Shown: positions 57,859 to 64,000 of the stretch, in pieces
How the letters are laid out: the number at the start of each line of letters is the position of its first letter
How positions within the stretch are numbered: position 1 is the stretch's first letter
Source: Candidatus Electrothrix rattekaaiensis
Lineage (GTDB): Bacteria > Desulfobacterota > Desulfobulbia > Desulfobulbales > Desulfobulbaceae
DNA: 64,000 bases
Reading direction: 5' to 3'
NCBI GenBank assembly: GCA_032595675.1
Contig: JAVQMD010000001.1
Coordinates: forward strand, 1,582,640 to 1,646,639
Notes under the pieces: generated by a model
Database searches by the model: none
Told to the model about the DNA's origin: nothing
Seen by the model: only the letters and a program-made list of their open reading frames with translations
Made by a program: the position numbers and the translations under genes

Positions 57859-60372
57859 ATGAAGAGATTGAAAACACAAGTCAGCAGGGCTGATCTTCTC
57901 CGACTGCTTGCAGTTTCGCGAAGAGCTTCTCCTGAAGCCGCAGCAAAGCTGGCCGGTTATCTCCCTGAACAAGGGATACCAAAGGCTGAACAAAAAAAGA
58001 TTACTCGATCAAGCATAGCGTCTCATGCCCGGTCCCAGCGGGAGCAGGCATCTGCTTTGAGTTTGGCTGATGCAAAAGAAATCAGCCGGGATCTGCCGCT
58101 GGAAGCCTTCTGGTATCTCTCGGAAAGAAAGCCGCTCAAAAAAACTTTCCATCGTTTTTTGGACCCGCAAGAATTGGGATCCTCAGCAGGGGAAAGCAAT
58201 ATCCTGCCCAGTGTGCTGCACAAAGTCAGCCCCCTGAGCACCGAAGAGCTTTCTGTACCGGAATTCATTCCCTGCCCAAGCAAAGCAGGTGAATTGAGCG
58301 ATTCAAACAATTCCCAGCCTGATTATCAAGAAGACCAGGAAGATCAGACCGCTCTTTTTCCCTGCGCTACATCTCCGAAACAAGAACAAGGGCAGAGGCG
58401 ACCTGTCTTAGAATCCGACATGAAATACCTGGTTGACTCATGTTCCGAGTTGGCTTCTTTCTCCCAAAAGGGGATCAAGCAAAGAAGGAAAGCAGTCACC
58501 CTCAAAAAGGCTGAAGAGAAAAAAAACCTCCGATCTCATCTCCGTCTCCGTCGTCTGCTTGGCCTCCTTTCAATAGCCACGTATGTTGAGCCCGTCCTTT
58601 TGCAGGAGGTTGTCCGCCTCATCCCCTCTTCCTCCCCTGATATCACAACAGAAGCAGCACTTCACTCTCACCCGGATATAGAGCGGGACAACAGAATGCA
58701 CCTTGCACTTAGGCCTGAAAAAAAAAAGGTATATCATCATATTTTTTCGCAAGAAGGATCGCCACTCCAGGCTGAAATGCTGGGACTGTTGCGCCAACGC
58801 GATGCAACAAGAGCACCGCTTCTTTTTGCTTTAGAATTGCTTCCTGTTCTGCCTCTTCTTTATTCTGCTCACATGCAGAAGCAGATCGCAGTGTGGCTGG
58901 AAGCATTCATGTTGCGGTTTATCCGCACTTGGTTTGAGCATAAGGAGGATACTTATCTTATCAGACAGGCCGGGCAGCTGCTTAATTTCGTGGAGATGCT
59001 GCCGAAAGAACTGAGAAAGCAGTTCACAGCCCGTTCCTTTCTCTACGGTATCGTGCATCAAAACACCCTACGGGCCGGTGCCGCAATCCCTTGGGAATAC
59101 GATACGGAAGCGGTTATCCGAACAGTGCGCAAGAAAATATCACCGGCCAGTTACCAGATGCTGCAACAGGGTGAACAGCTCTTTCTTTATCCGGCAGCCG
59201 AGGTATCTTCATCCTGGTTACCGGGTAGTCCGCTTATAGAGCTTGAACTTTCTGTAGATTGCCTCCTACTCCATAAGGAAGGGCATACTGCCACCTTGCC
59301 TGTGCGGTCAGGAGAATCGGTGCATGACTGTAAAAATCAGGAGGAAACATTTTTTGTGCAGACACCGACAGAACAGCTCGTTATCAAAAATTGTTTTCGT
59401 CCTTCCTGGGCGCAGACCATAGGCCGCAATAAAAAGGGGCTTTTTGTCGATGCCTCTTGGCTCGGCAAAACATATCGGTTGACCTGGAAAAATAGCGCGG
59501 CAGGCAAGGGGCCGGGAAAATGGCTCGGCAACAGAAAGCTGCAAACCGACCAATACGGCCTTTTTGTTGATCTTGCGATCAAGGATCAGGTGGTTCAGCG
59601 ATTTCGCCGGATCATCCCGGGCTGGTTTATGATGGGATCACCCGAGGAAGAACCGGAACGGGAAAGCTGGGGCAAGGAATCATTGCATGAGGTTATTCTG
59701 ACTAAGGGCTTCTGGGTTGCTGACACCGCAGTAACCCAAGGACTTTGGCAGATAGTTATTGGCGATAATCCCAGTCGTTTCAAAGATCCGATCCGACCAG
59801 TTGAGCAGGTAAGCTATCAGGACACCCTTCTTTTCCTGCAACGCCTGAATGAGCTGATTCCGGGAATCCGGGCCCGTCTGCTCACAGAGGCGGAGTGGGA
59901 ATACTGCTGCCGAGCCAGCAGCACGACACCTTTTTCCTTTGGTGACCGCATCACCCCGAATCAGGTGAATTATAACGGCCAATATCCTTATTGCTCCGCA
60001 AGAACAGGAAGGAACAGGAAACACTCTGTTGCCGTCAAATATTTCCCCTGCAATGCCTGGGGATTATACGAAATGCACGGCAATGTCTGGGAATGGTGTC
60101 AGGATTACTGGCAGGAAGATCTTTTTTCCGAAGAACCCCAGATTAATCCGCAAGGGCCGGAAAACGGAGAATTCCAGGTAGTCCGCGGCGGTTCTTGGTT
60201 TCTGGGTGGTCGCGGGGTGCGTTCAGCTGTTCGAGGCAAATTTGCTCCTCATTTCCGCAACAGCCGCATCGGCTTTCGCATTGCTCTGGCCCCGGAAGAG
60301 GAAGCAAAGACTATGCCGGAACCTACTGTACAAAAAGACAATATCGGTCAAAAACAAAGGCAGGGAGAGTAA
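57859..60372 (+). CDS. Large protein with C-terminal FGE/sulfatase-modifying-factor domain
   Basis: The protein has 837 residues. The N-terminal 550 are basic and partly helical with no recognised catalytic motif (for example RRLLGLLSIATYVEP, LLFALELLPVLPLLYSAHMQ), similar in style to SAV_2336-type accessory regions of MoxR-linked systems. From about 590 there is a complete FGE-sulfatase domain: GWFMMGSPEEEPERESWGKE, VTQGLWQIVIGDNPSRF, LLTEAEWEYCCRASS, NAWGLYEMHGNVWEWCQDYW, VVRGGSW, and RIGFRIAL. The Cys pair used by true formylglycine-generating enzymes is not evident, so it may be a binding or target-recognition version. It is cotranscribed with the MoxR gene and the next FGE protein. Confidence 0.85.
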   Translation: MKRLKTQVSRADLLRLLAVSRRASPEAAAKLAGYLPEQGIPKAEQKKITRSSIASHARSQREQASALSLADAKEISRDLPLEAFWYLSERKPLKKTFHRFLDPQELGSSAGESNILPSVLHKVSPLSTEELSVPEFIPCPSKAGELSDSNNSQPDYQEDQEDQTALFPCATSPKQEQGQRRPVLESDMKYLVDSCSELASFSQKGIKQRRKAVTLKKAEEKKNLRSHLRLRRLLGLLSIATYVEPVLLQEVVRLIPSSSPDITTEAALHSHPDIERDNRMHLALRPEKKKVYHHIFSQEGSPLQAEMLGLLRQRDATRAPLLFALELLPVLPLLYSAHMQKQIAVWLEAFMLRFIRTWFEHKEDTYLIRQAGQLLNFVEMLPKELRKQFTARSFLYGIVHQNTLRAGAAIPWEYDTEAVIRTVRKKISPASYQMLQQGEQLFLYPAAEVSSSWLPGSPLIELELSVDCLLLHKEGHTATLPVRSGESVHDCKNQEETFFVQTPTEQLVIKNCFRPSWAQTIGRNKKGLFVDASWLGKTYRLTWKNSAAGKGPGKWLGNRKLQTDQYGLFVDLAIKDQVVQRFRRIIPGWFMMGSPEEEPERESWGKESLHEVILTKGFWVADTAVTQGLWQIVIGDNPSRFKDPIRPVEQVSYQDTLLFLQRLNELIPGIRARLLTEAEWEYCCRASSTTPFSFGDRITPNQVNYNGQYPYCSARTGRNRKHSVAVKYFPCNAWGLYEMHGNVWEWCQDYWQEDLFSEEPQINPQGPENGEFQVVRGGSWFLGGRGVRSAVRGKFAPHFRNSRIGFRIALAPEEEAKTMPEPTVQKDNIGQKQRQGE

Positions 60373-60376
60373 AGAG

Positions 60377-61216
60377 ATGTTATACCGGAATCATCTTTCC
60401 CCGCCCCAATTTCCTGCGCCCTGGGCTGTGGATTGGGGAGAAGACAAGTACGGTCTGTGGATGAGTCTTGCCCTGAAGCAAATTCGACAGACCTTCCGTT
60501 GGATCAAACCGGGAACCTTTTTCATGGGTGCGGCAAAGGAGGAAAAAGGACAACGTCCTTGGCTGGGCAGGGAAACACAACACAGGGTTACTCTGTCCAA
60601 GGGGTTTTGGCTGGCAGAAACCGCAGTTACCCAGGAAATGTGGCATGCCGTGATGGGTGCTTCTCCAAGCGGCTTCGTAGGTGACCGGCATCCGGTTGAA
60701 CGAATAAGCTGGCACCATGCCCAAACCTTTATTCAGCGTCTTCATCGACGCATCTCAGGTCTTCATACCCGACTGCCCTCCGAGGCGGAGTGGGAATATG
60801 CCTGTCGGGCCGGAACGAGTACCCCCTTTTCTTTTGGCTCTGATATTTCTCCAGAACTGGTCAACTATAACGGAAAATATCCCTACCATCCTGCCGAAAA
60901 AGAAAAATTGTATCGCAAAAGAACTGTTGCTGTAAAAAGTCTCCCTTGTAATAACTGGGGATTATACGAAATGCACGGAAATGTCTGGGAATGGTGTCAG
61001 GATTATTGGCAGCCCGACTTGGCGTCACAGGAATCACAACCTCCACTTGATCCGCAAGGGCCTAAGAAAGGTCGATACCGCTCTGTGCGCGGAGGATCTT
61101 GGGCATGTGATGCCTGCTTTGTTCGCTCAGCCTGCCGCGATCGTTACCCGCCGGACTATTGCTTTGGAAGTCTCGGGCTGAGGCTGGCGATAGACAGCTC
61201 GTACAACAGCTCGTAA
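60377..61216 (+). CDS. FGE-domain protein, paralogue of the preceding C-terminal domain
   Basis: ATG at 60377 lies 5 bp after the previous stop with GGGAGAG upstream; a longer frame reading into the previous gene is discarded. The 279-residue protein is one FGE-sulfatase domain: KPGTFFMGAAKEEKGQRPW, VTQEMWHAVMGASPSGF, LPSEAEWEYACRAGTSTPFS, NNWGLYEMHGNVWEWCQDYW, SVRGGSW, LGLRLAI. It shares most of the core with the preceding protein, but the stretch between RGGSW and GLRL differs strongly (ACDACF versus FLGGRG, DYCFGS versus HFRNSR). This is the C-type-lectin-like variable face in related proteins. Confidence 0.88.
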   Translation: MLYRNHLSPPQFPAPWAVDWGEDKYGLWMSLALKQIRQTFRWIKPGTFFMGAAKEEKGQRPWLGRETQHRVTLSKGFWLAETAVTQEMWHAVMGASPSGFVGDRHPVERISWHHAQTFIQRLHRRISGLHTRLPSEAEWEYACRAGTSTPFSFGSDISPELVNYNGKYPYHPAEKEKLYRKRTVAVKSLPCNNWGLYEMHGNVWEWCQDYWQPDLASQESQPPLDPQGPKKGRYRSVRGGSWACDACFVRSACRDRYPPDYCFGSLGLRLAIDSSYNSS

Positions 61217-61217
61217 C

Positions 61218-61625
61218 TTATGCGGCAGTTTCATAACAGCCATAATACGATGTTTTATACTTACTCTGATACATACCGCTTCTGCCGCATGATGCGCAGC
61301 GAATATTTTTCGGCTTATTTTGGATATTCGCACTGAACAGGGTATGAAGAACAAGCGATTTTGAATAGGCTGCATCGACTAATGAGGTGAAAACAAAATC
61401 GTACATAGTGATTTTTTTTTGACATGCGCATCTGCAAGCGTCGGATTCAAAAAAATATGCGTTGTTGCTCAATGTTCCCGAAGGCACATCAAGCAATCGT
61501 TCTATAGCCTCAATATCGTTTTTCTTTACCCTGGAAATGCGTGATTCCTGCCCGTTATCAATAAATCGCAATTCCCCGAATCCATCCGGTGTCATCGACT
61601 TAATCAGATAATAATAGCTCATCAT
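61218..61625 (-). CDS. Unknown Cys-containing protein
   Basis: This 135-residue protein (start at 61625 or 61622 after AAGGA) is not recognised. It has Cys pairs DACRCAC and IRCASCGRSGMYQSKYKTSYYGC that could bind one metal ion, and a first half (MSYYYLIKSMTPDGFGELRFIDNG) with mixed alpha/beta character. It converges on the FGE gene with only 1 bp between stops. No operon partner is evident. Confidence 0.6.
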   Translation of the reverse strand: MMSYYYLIKSMTPDGFGELRFIDNGQESRISRVKKNDIEAIERLLDVPSGTLSNNAYFFESDACRCACQKKITMYDFVFTSLVDAAYSKSLVLHTLFSANIQNKPKNIRCASCGRSGMYQSKYKTSYYGCYETAA

Positions 61626-62291
61626 ACTGCCTATTCCTTCTTTTTGACGATTTTCGGATTCCGTTTTCCGTCCTTCTTCAGTCTCAGTCTCAGTTTACTG
61701 ACGAACTTCAAACTTTTTTATTTACTTTTGCTTACAATACAGCAAGGAATATGCCGAGAAAGAACCCCCATGCTTCCTTGAAGTAATATCGACTTGTTTT
61801 TTCATAATAAATCACGACCCTTCTTTCTGAGGAACCGGCTCTTCACCTCTTACTCTTTTGAACTTAATAGATTATTTTTTACCTAGACCGCTCCTGCTGT
61901 CGGGTATTTTTGACCCGATTTACGCAAGAATTTTTTGAGTACAGAACAGGTGCGCGTTACGCATTTTCTACCTGTATATTTTTTATACACACAGCGGGAT
62001 ATTACTGAGTAAAAGACGCAAGAAAAGAGAAAAACCTTTGGTTGACAAAAAAAATACAAGGCTGATCAGCACCTCTTCTCTCCCGAAAAAACTCCAGACA
62101 AAAGACCTTAAAACAAAAATATAACTAAATTCAACAACACAGTGCAGGATGCCTGACAGGTATGCACCGCGCCCTTTGCCCTGCCACATTGTGTCGGGTA
62201 AAAAATACCCGTTTCGGCAACGAAAAACGTTGACAGACAGCTGAGGGGAACGTATCCTTAGATATATAACATAAGGCGTGCTTATTAATGA
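61626..62291. other. Intergenic region without a supported gene
   Basis: About 665 bp. AT-rich with short poly-T and poly-A tracts and a hairpin-like TCGGGTATTTTTGACCCGA near 61900. A minus-strand frame through 61983-62414 is only the complement of the RNA element and is not called. It should contain the promoter for the 62292 riboswitch transcript. Confidence 0.45.
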
Positions 62292-62402
62292 GCAGGTTCC
62301 TTGCTTTCTGAATGAATCAGGAAGCTGATAAAGCCACAACCGTCGCGAGGCGGTGTCGGAAAGCCACGGATCTCCCACAAAGGAGACCGCCGGGTTACCT
62401 GC
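62292..62402 (+). ncRNA. GEMM-like (cyclic dinucleotide) riboswitch, variant form, second copy
   Basis: A closing stem GCAGGT (62292-62297) pairs with ACCTGC (62397-62402). An extra 5' hairpin GCTTTCTG / CAGGAAGC (8 bp) is followed by TGATAAAGCCACA, the GNRA hairpin ACCGTC-GCGA-GGCGGT, GTCGGAAAGCCACGG, a hairpin TCTCC / GGAGA, and GCCGGGTTACC. Element order matches the copy at 17097. Stems differ in sequence but keep pairing (ACCGTC/GGCGGT here, GCCGTC/GGCGGC there; GCAGGT/ACCTGC here, GCGGGT/ACCTGC there), which supports the folded structure. AGGAGG of a small frame lies 15 nt downstream. Confidence 0.72.
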
Positions 62403-62429
62403 CTTTCTCTTCATATCAGGAGGTATGTT

Positions 62430-62654
62430 ATGCGAACTACGGAAATAATATCCTACGTAGGTTCAACTATCCTGACAGGATATATTCCTGTCATATTCCC
62501 CTTCCCATTTTTTGTACAGGCAAGAAGCCGAACCGTCTGTTACGCAAAATCCTCTGATCCAGCAAGACAATGGTTAGCTGGAGAAGCGGCACCTGTTAAC
62601 TCGCAACTTCGAGCGCGGTACCATTTGCATCCCAAATTTCTTCGAGTTCCATAA
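62430..62654 (+). CDS. Small protein downstream of the second GEMM-like riboswitch, possibly decayed
   Basis: This 74-residue frame starts at an ATG seven nt after AGGAGG. It begins MRTTEIISYVGSTILTGYIPV and has one hydrophobic stretch; the second half (ARQWLAGEAAPVNSQLRARY) looks unlike a folded protein. Translation initiation signals are excellent and the riboswitch position implies a regulated gene, but the product may be a truncated remnant. The next good gene begins at 62720. Confidence 0.45.
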   Translation: MRTTEIISYVGSTILTGYIPVIFPFPFFVQARSRTVCYAKSSDPARQWLAGEAAPVNSQLRARYHLHPKFLRVP

Positions 62655-62719
62655 ACAGTTGTACTGTTATGGTGACCTACAGTTTTTTACTCGTATGAAA
62701 AAATATTCGGGGGCAGATC

Positions 62720-63433
62720 ATGAAAACGGAAAAAGTATATTCAATTAACTTTGATTTTAGGAAGAGAGAGCAGAAAAGAATCCTTGAATACATGCAGCAG
62801 AGAGGGTATAAACTGCTGGGATTTAAAGGTGCTGAAAGTGACGGGCAGGTTGCCGGAATCCCTGTTTGGTTTTCTGTTCCATACATCAGGATGGCCGGTG
62901 AGGTGAAAAATATCTACCAATCCCTGTATAAAGTGTATTATGTGGAATCTTCAACCCCGTCAGACAAGTCAATCCGGATGACAGCTCTGTCCGAGGTAGT
63001 GGAACTCGGCTCCAAAGTGACTCTTCAGAAAGACGGAAGCTTTTCAGTGGAACCGGGTGGGCCGGAAAATGCTATACTTTTTGTTAATAACAGGGCTGCC
63101 AGCAGTGAGCCAATTACTGCCGGACTTGCATCTCTTGTTAACGGAAAATATGCACCGTTTTGCGCCTTCAAGGTTGCTCCACAGAAGCCCTTACGAATGG
63201 AGCCCAACGATAAAGTCTGCTTATTTGCAATTCCTACAGTCGAAAGAGCCGGGTCAGTTGCAGCTCAGGTTCTTGCTGAAGGAGCTCTGTTCAAGCTTGA
63301 TGCGCCTTCTAACCGTTTATGCCTAGAGATGAAGCAGGAAGGGGGCGGATTCAGCCCGGTATGCTGGGATATGCCGATAACAGAAGTGCATTCAGGAGAA
63401 CCGCTGACCCAGCTGATGGATTCGCATCATTAA
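62720..63433 (+). CDS. Unknown soluble protein
   Basis: This 237-residue protein begins MKTEKVYSINFDFRKREQKR without signal peptide or membrane helix. The region YKVYYVESSTPSDKSIRMTALSEVVELG and the following strands suggest a beta-rich fold. No family is recognised. It ends 55 bp before a strong terminator, and could lie in the same transcript as the GEMM-like leader at 62292, 318 bp upstream. A role in cyclic-dinucleotide-controlled physiology is possible but unproven. Confidence 0.7.
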   Translation: MKTEKVYSINFDFRKREQKRILEYMQQRGYKLLGFKGAESDGQVAGIPVWFSVPYIRMAGEVKNIYQSLYKVYYVESSTPSDKSIRMTALSEVVELGSKVTLQKDGSFSVEPGGPENAILFVNNRAASSEPITAGLASLVNGKYAPFCAFKVAPQKPLRMEPNDKVCLFAIPTVERAGSVAAQVLAEGALFKLDAPSNRLCLEMKQEGGGFSPVCWDMPITEVHSGEPLTQLMDSHH

Positions 63434-63487
63434 CAGATAAAGGAAAAACAGCGTCAGTCTCAATACATCTGCAAGCAACACAGCCAG

Positions 63488-63530
63488 TCGGGCTTTTCCT
63501 GATTTTGGAAAGCCCGATATGCTTTTTTTT
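63488..63530 (+). terminator. Rho-independent terminator
   Basis: A 9-bp stem (TCGGGCTTT / AAAGCCCGA) with a 12-nt loop is followed by TATGC and a run of eight T. It terminates the transcript of the unknown protein gene ending at 63433. Confidence 0.8.
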
Positions 63531-63675
63531 ATCGCTTTTCTATCCTTTTTTATTCTTTTTTACTCTTTTTTACTCTATTGCCCTTGCAAAACAGAGCGTT
63601 TTTTGCCAAATATGCTCTTCATAGAAAAATCAGAAAAAACTTCATCGCCTCATAGCCATCATTTTCAGAATATTA

Positions 63676-63993
63676 ATGGAAGAAAATTACTGCCTTGTTA
63701 TCACCACCTATGCAGACGAGGAAAACGGGAAAAAGATCATTGATGCTCTGCTCACCGAACGTTTAGCTGCCTGCGTCCAAGTTATGCCGATCCAAAGTTA
63801 TTACCATTGGCAGGGGAAAATAACCACCGATGATGAAAAACTCCTCCTGATCAAAACGAAATCTTCTCTCTATACCAAGGTAGAGAAAGCCATTATCACC
63901 CTTCATGATTATGAACTGCCCGAGGTGATTCAATTACCGATCTCAGCAGGATTTTCCGGGTACCTGAATTGGCTTGAAAAAGAGTGCTGTTAA
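63676..63993 (+). CDS. cutA: CutA1 divalent-cation tolerance protein
   Basis: This 105-residue protein forms the trimeric ferredoxin-like CutA fold. Motifs are LVITTYADEENGKKIIDALL, LAACVQVMPIQSYYHWQGKI, EKLLLIKTKSSLYTKVEKAI, and YELPEVIQLPISAGFSGYLNWL, all typical. CutA is linked to copper and other divalent-metal tolerance, though its biochemical role is debated. Length matches the family. The ribosome-binding site is weak. The stop is complete 7 bp before the window end. Confidence 0.95.
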   Translation: MEENYCLVITTYADEENGKKIIDALLTERLAACVQVMPIQSYYHWQGKITTDDEKLLLIKTKSSLYTKVEKAIITLHDYELPEVIQLPISAGFSGYLNWLEKECC

Positions 63994-64000
63994 ACCTTCA

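Noticed and set aside
61983-62414. 143-codon minus-strand frame antisense to the second GEMM-like element
   Set aside because: It covers the complement of a structured RNA and has no ribosome-binding site or family features.

Overview
The window looks like a chromosomal segment of an anaerobic sulfur-cycle deltaproteobacterium (Desulfobulbia-like). The evidence is a four-gene 2-oxoacid:ferredoxin oxidoreductase, a twelve-haem c-type cytochrome, a double-cubane-cluster protein with its activase, an N-terminally extended ThiE, and GEMM-type RNA leaders. The abundance of caspase/STAND/WD40 and formylglycine-generating-enzyme (FGE) fold proteins would fit a filamentous or multicellular member such as a cable bacterium, but that is inference.

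Layout. 1-13.7 kb: a conflict or signalling island with two paralogous caspase-nSTAND-TM-WD40 proteins (the first cut by the window edge) around a divergent caspase fused to an alpha/beta hydrolase. 13.8-17.2 kb: housekeeping genes (YkgJ-like, serC, trmL) and a secreted protein behind a GEMM-like riboswitch. 17.7-22.7 kb: a SET protein coupled to a PLP decarboxylase, an AAA ATPase coupled to a small TOPRIM-like protein and bracketed by 87-bp repeats, a tandem repeat field, and a Fic protein. 22.7-27.8 kb: radical SAM protein, rlmN, and an operon for a HAMP sensor, a PhnD-like binding protein and an unknown protein. 28-31 kb: korDABC. 31-37 kb: typA, grpE, dnaK. 36.8-39.3 kb: A-type Fe-S carrier, double-cubane protein and activase. 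39.8-41.1 kb: a ten-copy array of exact 21-bp units, an AbiEii-type pair and a transposase/nuclease remnant. 41-45.7 kb: multihaem cytochrome and aconitase.

46-56.2 kb: a TPP riboswitch followed by thiS-thiG-thiH, then thiE-thiC 5.6 kb further on. Between the two thiamine blocks lies an accessory patch: a PIN-type toxin-antitoxin pair bracketed by duplicated thiH 3' ends, a methyltransferase, a membrane protein, a gene cassette with attC-like ends, SelO, a cupin and a small Zn-ribbon protein. 56.5-61.2 kb: a MoxR-like ATPase with two FGE-fold proteins. 61.2-64 kb: a Cys-rich unknown, a second GEMM-like leader, an unknown 237-aa protein, and cutA.

No rRNA, tRNA, CRISPR array or complete insertion sequence was recognised. 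All identifications come from reading motifs and comparing segments by eye; no database search was run.
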